Below, one piece after another: positions 42,222-56,232 of a stretch of DNA of 64,000 nucleotides. Source of the DNA: Sphagnum magellanicum. Its lineage: Eukaryota > Streptophyta > Sphagnopsida > Sphagnales > Sphagnaceae. The DNA lies in contig CM038919.1 in NCBI GenBank assembly GCA_021904315.1, forward strand, positions 3,720,001 through 3,784,000, in the 5' to 3' direction. How positions within the stretch are numbered: position 1 is the stretch's first letter; each line of letters begins with the position of its first letter. The position numbers and the translations under genes were made by a program. A model generated the notes under the pieces. That model made no database searches. It saw only the letters and a program-made list of their open reading frames with translations, and was not told the origin of the DNA.

Positions 42222-42268
42222 CCAGTTTTGTCTGGTTCTAGCTTTTCAAGAGAACCAGACAAAACTGG
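42222..42268. repeat. Perfect 18-bp hairpin
   Basis: CCAGTTTTGTCTGGTTCT (42222-42239) is exactly complementary to 42251-42268, around an 11-base loop. It stands alone in intergenic DNA and is not followed by a T-run, so it is not an obvious terminator. Confidence 0.9.
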
Positions 42269-42269
42269 T

Positions 42270-45200
42270 TCAAGCCAACATTTCTTTTAATTAAAAAGTA
42301 AAATAAAAATCTGAAATAGAACTTTATCCTCCAAGTAAACAAGATCATTCCCAGCCAAAAAGAAACTAGATTTTTGTGGTATTTTAAAAACTGTTTGACT
42401 TACTGGAAAGGAATGGTGAATCAAAAAATGCTTGCAATGGAACTCTTCTAGAAGTTAGGGTTTGGGAGTAGAAACTTCTTAAACCTACCTAAGAAAACTT
42501 CAGTATATAAATCAATTGAAAATTCTTGTAGTAGGTATCAAATTTATGGCAAGCAGGGGGGAGAATGAAATATAACATTTGCAATAGAGTTATCCGTAGA
42601 GTAAGCGAAAGACAGCACCAGAACCCTGAGTTTGGTCATAAATGGGGTGAGATTTTTTTAAAACCTGCAAAAAAGTACATTAGCATTCAACAAGGGATAA
42701 AACTCAGAAAACCATCAATTTTTGTTGTAAATAGAGTTTCATCCTGTCTTTCCTTCTTCCTGAGTGCCTCCACTGCTGTTACATATATTTCCACTGCTAC
42801 TACCTGTACAGCTAGTATAATTAGTTTCGAACCTTATGCACTAAATGCTGAGTTTCAGCATTTCATACCCAAATTTAATAAAATTTCATTACTTTGCCGA
42901 TACCATTCAAAGATGGGTTTGGGGGCGAAAGGAGGCCGAAAGACAGGGTGACTTTATAGATAACTCCAATATGTTTATTCCACTTTGTAAAATCAAAAAA
43001 GTATTATATTGAATTTTCTATACCATTGCACCATTGGTATTAACATGTGGGTATGAACTAAATTTATTTTTTATATAATCTTGAACATGACACAATCATC
43101 TGATGAAATTGGAGGGTGAAAAATACAACGGAAAATATGCCCGCTAGAGATGTGAAGAATGTAGATCGAAGGCCATCATCCCCTTGTTTCAAAAGGAAAG
43201 TTCCAACAATATCTTTAAGTTATTAGCACGTGATGGGGTGACCTGAAAGATTGCATGGTCAAAGGCCACTTGAGGTACTTCCATCAGCCATTTTTTGGGG
43301 CTAATTGCACCATGGCCTGCAAAGTTGAAAAGAAACATCCTTATGACATGCTTGACTGGAAGAGCTTGTTCTCCAAAGCCACAAATAATTGTTGAGAAAC
43401 TTGTATCACATGCTTGATTCATAGACCACATGGTATATTGCTTCCACAAGTTGCCTCTAAAATTCTCTGAGTGAGTAGCATTGAACTCATGGCGTGCTTA
43501 TTTTTGTACTTTGTTTGGTAGCAATTTGTGCTTAGAATTTGAGACTTGTATGTGTCCTTTTTTTCCCGTAATTCTCAGCAAGTATCACGGGAAATGATTG
43601 GAAAAAAATTGTTTCTAAAACTTGGACACCCGCTCCAACAAACATATGTAGGAGGAAGCCTAACTTTTTCTCTACTGTCCTTTGTGATATGTAGCCAAAT
43701 TTGGCTAAATCCTCTCTAGTGGATGATTGCCAACCCATCTACCTCACAAGTTTGAAAAGTAAATAAATAATGATGTGGTTATGATGGATTTTGTTAAAAT
43801 TATGGTGACCAACTATTGAATATATTTTCTTCTGAAATTTTATTTTTACTCCTTACATTGATTACCTTGAAAAAAACTCTTACCGTATGCTTTTGGAATC
43901 TCTTTATATTGTACTACCATTTTCCATCATAAGATTGCTTTGCACAAAGGGTACTGAAATTGGTTCCTATTTAGTTTTGTTAAGTTTTTAAAAGGATGTG
44001 TTAAATTTCATGTGTTTACCATAATTGTTTAACTAATTGTCGTTCTCCACTTTAAAAATGCAAGAATTGTTTAAATATCTTTATTTACTCTAAATTTACT
44101 TGGTTATACCTACATGATAAATATAGGGTAAATGATGAAGTTTTTATCACTATGTTTAGTTTTTGAGATATATATTTTTTGGAATTGAGATGGGCCAATG
44201 AACAAGAATTGGTGAACTAGCACCCACACCTATACAATAGCATTTTTTCAAAATAAATATTTTTGAAGTTTCTTATAATAGAAAAAAATCATATTCTAAG
44301 ACAAAACCATGGTCTTTGAATCTAAAGTTTTCATTTTTCATTTCCATACTTTCATGTTTTTAATCTATTGTTAAACCTTGTGATAAGATTTTATGTAATC
44401 AAGTTATGTTATAGCAAGCACATGTATTAATGTGGTTGTGAAATCTTTACAAGGGGCAACTTGTATGTATTTGATGGCTGGTCCTCGCATGACAACTCTT
44501 TAGGCATGTGTGATGAGCTCGGCCTATTGACATAATCCACATAAAGACCAAATTTTAAGTGCATGGGTGATCCTAGCCCAAAACATATAATCTATTTTCT
44601 TTTTATAGTGTATTTTGTAAGGGATTTTGGTTCATTCAATCTACCTTGTGATAAAAGGGATTTATTTTTTAAATAACTGTGCTAGCCTCTAGGTATGGAC
44701 CCATACCATAACTAATCAATGAAAATCATGGAAGTACCCTAGTGCAAAACTGAAGTTCCTGTGGTGCAACAGAGATGGCACATAATAATATTATCAAATT
44801 ACTTCAAACAAACCCCCATACAAAATAATACCCTGAAAACAACATTGGCCATGGTGATGCTCATATGTGTCTGGATTAGGCCTACCATGGATCTACCTAG
44901 CATGATCTAGATCCATTGTTTCTCACCTTGGCCATCCTCAACAAGACCATGTTGGACTCAAGATTACCCATATGGTATCTAACATGCAAGCAAGGATGTT
45001 GTTGGAACTTGGGTCCAGTGTGCCCATGCAGAACCATAAGTCCATAACACAACTAAGAAGATTGGAATGGAAGATCATAGATCATACTTTTGGAAGTTGT
45101 CAAAAATTCTAAAGTACTTGTCAGACATGCAAACACTCTTGTGCATTGTTAGTGTGTATTCTCTCCAAGTGGAACTGGACTACTTCCTAAAGGAACTGAA

Positions 45201-45300
45201 TTAAAGCTGACATTTGGTTCACATACAACAATTTATCCTTCTTCACACAACATTTTTTGTTCCCTTCTTCAAGCAATAGTCTTTCCTTGCTCTTGTAACC
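42270..45300. other. Intergenic DNA, no clear gene
   Basis: The plus-strand frame at 42565-42951 (128 codons) and the minus-strand frame at 43189-43449 (86 codons) have no motif I recognise. The latter contains FLFNFAGHGAISPKKW and may be a worn coding piece. Both lack a plausible gene context. Bases 43860-44860 are AT-rich and featureless. Confidence 0.35.
43684..43740 (-). repeat. Dispersed 'GTAGCCAAAGTGGCAAT' repeat, partial copy 5
   Basis: On the minus strand it reads TTGGCAATCATCCACTAGAG and GGATTTAGCCAAATTTGG and then CTACATATCACAAAGG, so it keeps the inner words of the family next to the terminal inverted word. This looks like an internally deleted copy. Confidence 0.5.
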
Positions 45301-45309
45301 AAGTTTGAT

Positions 45310-45960
45310 GGCAAGGTTTCAAAACTTTCTGGTCTTATGACCTTTTTTGCCTTCCCTGGCCCTTGTTAACCCTGTAGATACCTTCCGAAAACACTTCCAC
45401 TGCATTAGTTGCCCATTACCATAAATTTTATGTGGACAAAGTTTTAAACTTTTGACACCATAGTCCTTACATTTACCAAAAATGCAATTGAATCTAAACC
45501 ATTCCTCTAAGGGACCTTTTGGACACAAAATGGACTACCACAATGGTGTCACACCCTGAAATGTTTGCAAATGAACATTGCACTTAGAACTCAAACCACA
45601 AATTTCACATTCACATGTGCAAGGATTGGGAACCCCATTCCTCTTTGCTACACATATTAAATCCTAGTCAAAGTTTTGCCGTTTTAAAGCAGTACTTGCA
45701 ATCACATGTGTTCCATTTTTTACGTATTTATCAATCACTCAAAAGTGGTCAAGCTAATCTTTATGAAAAGGTTTGCTTCCATGAATTTGGTGTAAAATTC
45801 AAGTTGCATAGTACGATGTAACAATCATTCCATGTAAACTTGAACTTGTTATAAAATGTATAAATTTATTCCTTATTGAACCAATTCCTTAACACCTTTC
45901 AAAAGAATGAGGACTACACTAGGTACGGATTAAAGTGCATGAAGAGGGCATACACAAGGA
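45310..45960 (-). pseudogene. Cysteine-rich transposase fragment (same family as 59.8-63 kb)
   Basis: On the minus strand 45550-45950 in shifting frames gives NPCTCECEICGLSSKC, and 45319-45528 is a 69-codon open frame reading CPKGPLEEWFRFNCIFGKC, then KLCPHKIYGNG and LMQWKCFRKV. The element at 61.95 kb has the matching phrase LWEAIVCPKGELVEW followed by a YNKD.LYG.C pattern. The paired cysteines suggest zinc binding. The catalytic half (HNFVA.W, GSGHGKG) is not found downstream, so the copy is truncated as well as broken. I do not name the superfamily. Confidence 0.55.
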
Positions 45961-45964
45961 CTCC

Positions 45965-47078
45965 AATCCTTACTATCAAATTCAATCATTTTGCTATTAG
46001 TTGAAAAAGTGAACTACTCTTTCAATAATATGTTCCTCAAAATAGTAGTCCTAGTACTAAACAACTTAATAATTATAGTCCTTAACCAAGGATCACATGA
46101 ACATTTAATGTAGTTGATGTCACTTTTTAATTTGGAAGTCCTAAAAGGAAAACCCACAAAATCCATATGAATAATAACCCATGTAAAGCTTTTAAAAACA
46201 TATGTTTGGGACAATTTTTTTGAAAAAACAAACAAAAATTGCAACTCATATGGACTTATGAAAATATGATCAAATTTTAACCATTCAAATTTTCTTAATT
46301 ATTAAACACTTAAGGTTTTCAAATATAAGATTCATTATATGAGTTTATCATCTTGTATTACATCATATATTGAGTTCTAATAACAAAATTTGAAATATGA
46401 ATTAATATAATTTTTTCCATTTTGTGATGGTCCAATCAAATGACCAGTCCATATTTTTTGATCTCAAAAGTCCATTACTACTAACAAATGTGTTTTTTAT
46501 CAATAGATAACCACACATTTCTTTTCATAATGAAATTGTTAGTCTAGATCCAAGTCCCAATTAATAGGTTTAATAATATATTAATCACCATATGCATTTG
46601 AATAAAGGGTACCCAAGGAAAAAACATCATTTCGTCACAAAAAATAGTCATTCAATTGTGCATCTAACCCCCCTCCTTTTTTCTACAAGGGACATTTATT
46701 AATAACAAATGCTTTCCAAATACATTAGGAAAAAAATTTATGTGTTTTAAAGGAAATGTAAAGAATTAAGGTCCTACTTTCACAATGTTTGGTTGTTAAC
46801 TTAAAAGTTGTATAGACATCAACCTCTTTCCTAAGCTACTAGGTTTTTGCCCATGCCATACATTAGAATACCATGTATTAAATGGTCCAAACATTTTTAT
46901 TTGTCTATCCCATTACCCACTTCTCTGTGTTGACATTTTGCTACTTCACAAACCTCCTTCCTTTGAATCCAAAGTAATATTACTAAAGAAGATGTAAAAA
47001 CTTATCAATATGTAGTAATAAAAGATATAAAAGCAATTGAATTACTCCCACATGTATGTATAAACAACAAATACATAT

Positions 47079-47118
<40 letters not shown>

Positions 47119-47990
47119 TCAATAGGAATCCCCTTTTTTTTACACCATCCTTTTTTTACATTGTTAGAACACCTATTTTTCAAAAAATGGCAAACCCTAA
47201 ACTATTGAATTTCTTGTTTCTTATACAAGTTTTTTTGGCTATTCTAATTAATGTTATTGTTTAACCACCTACTGGTTAAACCATCATTTGATCCATAACA
47301 AAACAACCCAAAGGCCTTAAATAGTTGGTTTGGTTGGGTTGTTATGTCAATCAATTTATTTAACTAATCGGCTAATCATGTTGGCTATCAGCTTATTGAT
47401 TGTCAGTTTGTATTGTCAGTTTATAACAATCACAACCCATTATTCTATGTTCTATTATCACCTTGTACTTTTTCTTTGTTTCCTTACCTTGACTACCCTT
47501 GAATTTCAATAATATGTTTTATTAATTTTTTTCCCCTCTTAACCCAATATTGCATTTATCTATCATCATCCCCCTTTTACTTGTTGCAATGTTTTCACAT
47601 AACAACTATCTTTTGTTCGTTTGATGTTGAATAAACTGCCCAACATGTTTACCATGAGTTGATGTTGGTAAGGATCCCGGTCTGGATATTGGTCTTACTG
47701 GGTTGACCAAAGTTGATCAAGAAGGTGAAACTTATAATAACTTTAGTGATGGTGGTGGTTTCATTGCCCTTTTTTTTTCTTCTTGGAAACTCCTTCTTCT
47801 TCATCATCTTCTTCAGAATTGGATGGTGGATCTATTTGCCTTGGCAAAAGATAGTCATCCATTGCGCTCTCTAATGTAGACCCATCCTTGGTATGCAATA
47901 AAGGTTATTCATCAATATGAATGTCTTTTTTGTGTCAGGAGATAGGATGTGGCAAGCACATCAAGTAGCATGGTTTTCTAATCATCCTGG
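45965..47990. other. AT-rich intergenic DNA, no gene seen
   Basis: Nothing recognisable apart from an (AC)n microsatellite at 47081-47115. The 3' end of the gypsy element to the right is not defined, so its outer part may reach in here. Confidence 0.4.
47081..47115. repeat. (AC)n microsatellite
   Basis: Seventeen to eighteen uninterrupted AC units. Confidence 0.95.
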
Positions 47991-47999
47991 GATTTTTTA

Positions 48000-50900
48000 G
48001 CTTTCCCATCAAATGGTTGATTCGTTTGATTGTTGCAATGAGGTTAATTGACTTTTTGCCACTTGATGTGCATGTTGTGCACCGATTAGTGCAACCATTT
48101 GTTTGAAGCATATCTTCACATCTCATTCTAAATCTTTGCAAGCCCACAGATCATGAGAAGTGTTCATCGCGGCTTTCCACATTGCCGAATTCTCCCTCAT
48201 ATAATTAAATATTGTCTTGGTCCCTCTTATGGGTTATTCCATTGCGAAATTAGGAGGAATCAAACATATATTATGCCTCCGACTCTAATATTGATGGTAT
48301 GTTACCTCTAATTTGAAATAGTAATGTAAGGCATACACCACAAGATATGTTTGATTATGCCTCCTACTCTAACCTTCCATATGTTTGAGCGTCAAAGATG
48401 AAATAGCCACAAATCAAGTTATACACCAAGTACCTTCTGAACTCTATATCATCGATTGCCCACATGGCAAAAAAATCTTTGTTCAGAGACTTGTGCTCTA
48501 ATCATTGGAGGTGCTATCCTAACCTTTATGCATGTTTGCAAGCGAAAAATTGCATAATAGCTTTCAAGATTAAAGATAGGAAGCATCATGTATTCTAACT
48601 CTACTAAAATGTGAAGTATGTCACTCATACTTGCCCACTTGAGTCCTTTTTCTTCTACTAAGGAAGGAATTGGTACCCTTAAGGTGTGGAAACTCCTTAT
48701 TGGTTTTTGAATTCTTGTTTTGAGGTAGTCCTCCTCATATCCATTTTTTTCATGTCATTTTTTCCACCATGTACTCCCTTCTTTAGAGATGGTTTTGGCT
48801 AGTTGATCACCTCGTGATCTAATCTTCTTCTTGCAACTTTCTCCATTGCTTCATTTCCCAAACTCACACAATCTTTGCATTTTTCATCATGTATTACTAC
48901 TTCTATTGGGAATGGAAGTTGGTTTGGGTTGGGAGTGATTATTATGCTTTGGTTTACTTATTTCTTGTCTAGTTGTCCATGTTGATCAACAAGTTGTCAA
49001 GTGACATGTAGGTTTTGACTTGAGTTCCTTTAATGTGCATTTGTTCTATTAAGTCAGTTGGTTGGTTTGCCTCAACTTGTTATTGGAAGGTATGACTGGT
49101 TGTTTCTCTTCCTTGATTTGCTCGTTCATAAACTCTTCAATAGTTCCACCATTATTTGTGTTTTCGCATTTGAATTGTCCCACTTAGTTTGAGTCTCAAC
49201 TATTATGGGAACCTTCCCTGGTTGGTTGGGCAAAACCACACGTATATGAATTAGAGAATGGAAAACTTGGTGAGTAATTATGACATCATCATCATCCTCC
49301 TCCTCCATCTTCTCTGCTAGTTATTCCTTCAAGCATAATTTTTCCAACAACTCATCAATATGTTTCCTTGGCGTGTTTAGCATGCTAGTTTTGCATACCT
49401 ACACAAGCCTTTTCTAAAGCCTTCACAAGCTCAACTATTTCTTGACCCATTAACAAGTCATACAGTAAAGCTTTTGTAGCATATTGGGCCACCATGTTTT
49501 CCCAATTTGGCTACTTGATCTTTGTTTTTTCAACAACTTCCCCTTTTCAAACTTGGAGCTTCTTGATTTCATATTCTAGAAATGCCTTCTTTTGTTGCCC
49601 AAGGTGTTGTCTCCTTCACATATTACTCCTTTCAAGTCAATAATTATGTTCCTTGAGCATGGCAACATTCTTCCAACTCATGGAATTCCTACATCATAAT
49701 ATTGTGTTCTTCCCATACAACAACCATATGCTCCTCTAGGACTTAGTTGTTTTCCAAGTGCTTCATTCTTCCTCCTGGATTATTCTAGCCTTGTTCAATA
49801 ATTCATGTGCTTGTTAGACCTTAGTGGCTAGTTGTTGACATTGCCCTTTTGATTCTTCTATCTTTGCACCCTGTTTAGCCAACTCTTCTTTGGCCAAAAT
49901 TAACTCACTTTCTGCTTTTTGCTTTGTAGCCTTAGCTTGTGTGCATTCTTCCTTCACTTTTCTGTAACTTGCCTTCTGTGAATCACAAAGCTCCAAAGAC
50001 ACCTTCAGCTCTTTGTCTTTTATGGTGACTTGGAACTTCAAGGTTGCACATGTTAATTCCCATTCTTTCCTATGTGTTTCATAGGTTATCGGGTCAACCC
50101 TATCGGCCAAGACTTCTTTCATTTTGGCCATTTTGTCTCTTGCCCTCCTTAGTTTGGTTTGCAATTATGCTCTTTGTTATTGTTGATGTTCCTCTTGCAA
50201 CCCAATTTGTTTAGTTGTAATAGCCAACACACTCACCAATTCTTCCAATGTTTGAGAAGTATTGTGAACTCCTTGTTCATCATGTCCTTCCTTCCATGGT
50301 TCCATATTTTGTTCAAAATGAACCACCTCCATAACCAACGGTTCCAACTCAACATGTCTAGATGGTTCAACTTATTCAATTAATATGTCATCAGGCCTAG
50401 TTTGTGACTTTCTTTTGTTGGCTTGCAAGTCAATCATCAACTCATTCAATTCTAGTTTCTCCATGTTGGGATATGGGACCATACTATTTTCTAGCATTGT
50501 AGTGTCCCCTTCTTGGCCTATTGTTAAAGCTAGTGTTGCACGCTCCTTTGCCAACACCTCTTTCCTTTTTTCCCTTGGAAGAATAATGAACACAATGTTC
50601 ACATCTAGTACTTAAGCTTGCATTTGAAAGGATATTCTTCCAAGCCGATGTGTGTTTGGTGTGGCTAATGTGGCTTTGAACTCTTGCCAATTCGTTGTCA
50701 ACTATCCTCCCAGGTAATACAATGCAATAGTTGTCAAGGCACGTCCTACCAAGTTATTTCCCTTCTTTTGTACTGCTCCTAGTTCATTATACAATTTCAT
50801 GGCATACCAACCTTCCCAATTCACTCCTCCTTTCTCAACAACTATGATGATGCCAACTAATGCCCTTGGAGCAAATTGTTTCCCTGTTAAAATGTCCAAA

Positions 50901-53900
50901 TTTCACCCAGAGCTTCTAACCTCTTCCGTGCCTCTAACATGTTTCGTGCCTTTAAGGTTAAAGCTTTTGAAATTACATAGCCTAAGCCTTGCACATAATG
51001 ATTGGCTTTTGCTCCCAAAAAATATTTACCCAAATCCTTACTATACCTTTTTCTACTAGTTATTTTTATTCCAAGAATTGGTAGCCCAAACATCTTGGCA
51101 ATCATGCCTCTAATCAAAGGCATTTTTACCTCCCTAGCCATAGTGCTTTGAACAAGATATCTAAAATTACATATCATCTCCTTCATTAAGGGCTAGTGAA
51201 TCAATGTCCAATCATTGGTTTTGAATTGATCTAGACCCACATTTTGCGGCCACACATCTTCTTATGAATATCTGGCCAATCTACAACATGTTTACAAGAA
51301 TGAAATTTTACCTCTACTAGTTCATTCATAGTAATGGGCTTAATGATGTCCTTGTAGTGTTGCTTAGATGCCAACACTTTAATGCCCTAAGCTTCTCTTG
51401 TGTTATTTCCAAGACACAATGGAACCTCCTTGTACTAGTTGTGTTATCGGTCCCATAGTACAATGGTGAAATCCTCATGTGGTGGCCTCAAAGGTAAACA
51501 AAAAATCCCAATGCAAAAGAATTCCAAACCAAATAACAAGTTACATTCTTCAATATGAATTTTCTTTTCTTATGTGTAAACTGGAAGCTTTCCCTTTTTC
51601 CTAGTCACCTGATACTACCCAACTTGCCACCAACTAACTTCAACCTCCTTGTTGTGATCATCTCTATTTTCTTTGTGACCTTCTAACCACATTTTTAGTT
51701 TCAATATTTCTTAACTTCTCCCAATGTTCACCAATGTCAATGTGTGGATGATTGAAGTTGTTATAATTTTCCAAATCAACACTATCTAATGTTGAGTCCT
51801 CATATATGCTTCCCTCTTCACTAAAGACAATGTCATTGTCCCTCTCTTGCCTTTTTTCTTCCAAAATGCTATAAACAACAATAGTTTGTTGTGACGAAAA
51901 ATCCTTTACATTCCTTTCCTCTCCTTCTTAAATAGGTTTGAACCAAAAATCCTCGGAATCCCCTTCGTTCACAAGCTTCTAATGATTCCTAATTTTTCTT
52001 TCAATGACACTTTGCGATCTACTTTTCCACTCTATTATATATTCTCAATCTCTATTTCTGTATGATGTCCAACTCTCATGCCTTTGCTTAATGGCTCCAA
52101 GTTCTTTCTTTTTCTCTGGACTAAGGAATTCTTCAATTGGCTAGCCTATAGTAGGTTCCTCAATCCTAGCTTGAGGGTATCTCAATGGTTTGAAAGGTTT
52201 TGCCCTTAAATCATTAATGTTGCCATTTTTCGTCCTTGATTGCGCCATGCTTTGAATATTTCTTGAATTTGGCATAGACCTATGTTTAGGGTGGATATTG
52301 AATAATAATGATTGGATTTTAATAGGGGGTCTCGATGGCCACCTTTCCCTAGGTTATTATAATGGTCGTTATGTTTTCTTGGTTTTGTTTTTTTGGCACA
52401 ACCCGCTTCAAGCCGGTTTGCATTGCACATATCGGGTCTAATTCATGGTTCATCATCAATATCTAGCTTGTAATAGCACAACTATGTTATAAATCTTTAA
52501 TTTATTAACATTTATTTTGTCCACCTTTTCATTACTTAAAATGAAAAATTGTACATTGTTATTATTAGTTATATATTTCTCCCATTTTATATAGTCATTC
52601 CCATGGCATCCTAAACTTACCACTTTTTATCTTTTCATCCTTGGGCATCCATAGAACTAGGTTGCCTTTTTCAAAAACTTTCATCTTTTGTCCATGGTCA
52701 CGTTGCTCCTTTTGTAGGTTCTAAATGTAGTCCATATTGTCGCTTGCTTCCCATCGAAGTTTGTCAATTTGGGCTAAATCCTCCATCTTGATTAATAATG
52801 CTACCACCAAATCTTCTTATAGCTAACGTTGAATTCTAAAATTGGGAATAGAGAATTCAACTAGTAGTACTTGCTTGGTGTCATAGAGCAATTCATAGTG
52901 GGTATGTTGTGTCATGACCTTCTATGTTGTTTAATGTGCCCATAATGTTGTTAGCAACATGACATCCCATCCCAATCAGTGTGATTCCATTGTTAACCAT
53001 CTTGGCTAACAATCGTTTAAATGTTTTGTTTGTCAACTCAACTTGCCCGTTATCTTGAGGGTAATAAGTAGTTGGCTTGTGATGAGTGATCTTAAACTTG
53101 GTTGTTAAAACTTCGATGATGTCATTAATGAAGTGGCTACCTTGATCATTAACAAGATAAGTAGGGCAACCAAATTAGGTGATGATATTTTCAGACAAAA
53201 ATTTGGCAGTGCTTTTTGTTGTATTGTTTCTCAAAGCTTTTGCTTCCACCCATTTTGTAGTGTAGTCTGTTGTTATTACGACATATTGATTGTTGATATA
53301 TCTTGCCACTTGTTTGATTGGTCCCATGAAGTCTAGTCCCCACTTCATGAACAACTTGAATGACAATACTCGTTGTAAAGGTCCCCTTCCCATGATGTTC
53401 AAGGGTCCAAGTCATTGGGATATGTCATAAGTTTGGCACATATCATATGTTTGTTTATGTAACGTAGGCCACCAATAGCTGGCGATTACAATGTTTAGTA
53501 TTGTATTATAAATTCCATAATGCCCTTTAGTAGGTCTTTCATGGAGTTTTAATAGTACACATTCGGCCTTTGGTCTGTTCAAACATTGTTGTAGGACTCG
53601 TTTGGTCCTAATTTGTATAAAAAGTTGTTTTGTAAGGTATAGGGTCATGCCCTAATGGTGATGCATTTCCTCTCTTCCTTGGGTACATCATCTTCAAAAT
53701 ATCATTTTTCTAAATACTCTCTAACTAGTCCATACCAATCAATGCTAACAGTAAATAGATTAGCATCAAGTAACTAATCTTCTACTCCTCGTAGTGACTC
53801 ATCATGGGTTATCTTTGAGACAAATGATTGAATAAGGAATGTACCTTTCTTGGTTCATAAACAACCTTGAAATTGAACTCTTGAAGTAGTAAGAACCACC

Positions 53901-56232
53901 TAACAATTTTGCTAGTAAAAACCGACTTGTTTACTAAATGCAGTAAGGCTTAATGGTCCACAAAGAATATAAAAGCATTACCTAGAAGGTAATGTCAAAA
54001 AAATTTCACCGCATAAATCATATGCTTCTTTTTCAGTTGTGGTATAATTCTTTTATGCGTTTATCATAGTTGGCTTGCATAATAAATGGGTCGGTCAATG
54101 GTGTTGTTCGGGTTTTAATCGAACATGATCCTAAGGGCGAAATTTGAAACGTCGATATGCACATGAAACTCCAACTTCCAATCAGGTACAATGAGACTAG
54201 TAAACTTGTCATAGATGATTTCATCCACTCAAAAGCTTTGGCACATTCTTCTATTTAGTTGAATGGTTCATCCTTTTTGAGGAGTTTTCACATGGGTGTT
54301 GCCTTACTAGCAAAGTTTCGAAAATATCTTTTTGTAAAAACCAGTAGCTCCCAAAAATTGTTTGATTTCTGTCACATTTTATGGTATGGACATATTCATT
54401 ATGGTTGTAACCTTCCTTTGATCCACCAAGAGTTCATCAAGGCATACAATATGACCCAACAAAACTCTAGAATTAACATAAAAAACATATTTTTTTCTAG
54501 ATTGATACTTATCCCATTGATGCGACATTCTTGTAAGCATTTTTTTAGTTGTTCAAGGTGGTATTCCTTTTTGCCAAATACACTAAAATCATCAAGAAAT
54601 ACTTGCATAAATTCATTTACGTATTTGTTGAAAGTCTTGGTCACAACCTTTTGAAAAGTTGCTAGAACATTACATAGGCCAAATGGCATAACATCATAAG
54701 CATATGCTCCCCATTCTGATATGAATGTCATATTTTCTTTTTCTTCTTTTGCCATTTTGATTTGGTTATAGCTATTATAGTCATCCATGAAAAAATACAT
54801 ATCATGCCCAATAATAGTGTCTAATATTAAGTCTAGAAAAGGTAAAGGAAATGGATCCTTCTTGGTTTGAGCATTCAATTTCCAATAGTCTACACAAATC
54901 CTTAGCTTACCATTTTTTTTTGGTACGATGACCAACGGTGAAAACCATTGTGTGGTTTCAAATGGATAAATGAATCCTACATCCATAATTTGTCTAAATC
55001 TTCCCTTACTTTTAGTTCATAATTTGGATTCATCTTGTGTTATCTTTGCTTAAGTGGTTTGGCATTGATCATTAGTTCAATCTTATGGTTAAAGATTTGC
55101 CTTGGAATTCCCTTTAGTTCCTTATAACTCCAAGAGAATACATATTTGTAGTTTTGTAAAAGAGCTTCAACTTCCCCATTGAAATGTTGAATTGATAAGT
55201 ACATTCGTGGGATCCTTTACACTTCCTAGCTCACCTTTGTCAATTACTCTTCCTTCATCATAATTCACCCAACTATTGGCTTGTTTTGGATTATGTTGTC
55301 TGTTGATTCATTTAGAATCAAGCTTCTCTTAGTTCATGTTGGTAGAAATGCTTTGGATATTCAATATCTTTGTCGATGTGTAGCATGTCACAAAACACAT
55401 CCAACAAAAAAAATAGTTTGTCTACATCACAAATTTCATGGGTCACAATTTGGCAATAATAGTTGTGCGAAATTTCCTTTTCATAGATTCGTATGGAATA
55501 AGCACGAATGTAATTCATCTACTTGTACCGTTTGAACATTAATGTTGTGTGTATTGTTTAAACATGAATGTCATATGCCCATTTGTATTGTTTAAACGCA
55601 AATGTTGTGTATTTATTTGTATTATTTACACATAAAAGTCGTGCATATGACTTCCATGTTTAAATAATGCATGACATTTGTGTGTAAACGATACGAACCC
55701 ATGAAATAATAGATTTTGCACGGATTTGGAATGAACCCATGAAGTCTATAAATTTTTTATGTAAGGCCACTTCTCCCATAAGCCATAACTTTGGTACAAC
55801 CTCATAAAATCGTTCTTCATCTTGATCAGTAAGTCCTTCATCCCAATCATACCCATCATCCAAGTGCTTTAATTGGTCATTGAAAGGGAATCAACTTGAT
55901 TTTTTAATGGTGTTGAATGTCATTTCTTTATCTTCAGAGGTGATTATAAGGGTATTATTACCCTAGTCATGAGTAGCTTTAGCTTGTTTAAGCCATGGGC
56001 TTCCAAGTAACATATATGGAGTATGCCTCTTTTCCTTTTTCCATGGTTAATATTGTGATTGGAATTTTGTATGAACACCCTACTAGGTTTATTTTCAAGT
56101 TTTGGATCAATCCAATTAGCTATACCTTCCTTTGGTTGAGAACTCCTCAACTCTAACTTCTTTTTAAATTCATTGGAGACAATGTTAACCTTGAATCCTT
56201 CATCCAATAGTACATCCTTCATTCCCAACTTT
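48000..56232 (-). mobile_element. Ty3/gypsy LTR retrotransposon, broken
   Basis: Read on the minus strand the order is protease, reverse transcriptase, RNase H, integrase, which is the Ty3/gypsy order. The protease region lies at about 55940-56230, reverse transcriptase at 54390-54990 (kept motifs include DVGFIYPF, VPKKNGKLRICVDY and MPFGLCN), RNase H at about 53820-54240, the integrase zinc region at 53410-53650, its core at about 52900-53400 (GLDFMGPI) and its C-terminal domain at about 52650-52800 (GNLVLW). No gag was recognised and no pair of LTRs was found, so both outer ends are uncertain. The coding text is interrupted many times, well over ten, so the element is old and inactive. A CACTA transposon starts directly at its upstream side. 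An extra region after integrase is listed separately. Confidence 0.85.
49320..52440 (-). mobile_element. Accessory region downstream of gypsy integrase, with coiled coil
   Basis: After the integrase C-terminal domain the minus strand stays coding-like for about 3 kb in the same orientation. At 50887-51186 it reads MPLIRGMIAKMFGLPILGIK, a pattern that recalls plant mobile-domain or 'plant transposon protein' regions. At 50702-50899 it has VEKGGVNWEGWYAMKLYNEL. At 49814-50164 a 116-codon frame is strongly heptad-like and rich in Lys, Glu and Ala, so it is a coiled coil. Some plant gypsy lineages are known to carry an extra ORF after pol, and this may be one; a separate neighbouring element is the alternative. 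Broken in several places. Confidence 0.5.

Noticed and set aside
42565-42951. 128-codon plus-strand frame
   Set aside because: No recognisable motif, no start or splice context, and AT-rich neutral-looking composition; best treated as chance.
46983-47183. 66-codon frame with Val-Cys repeats
   Set aside because: Created by the (AC)n microsatellite read in antisense.
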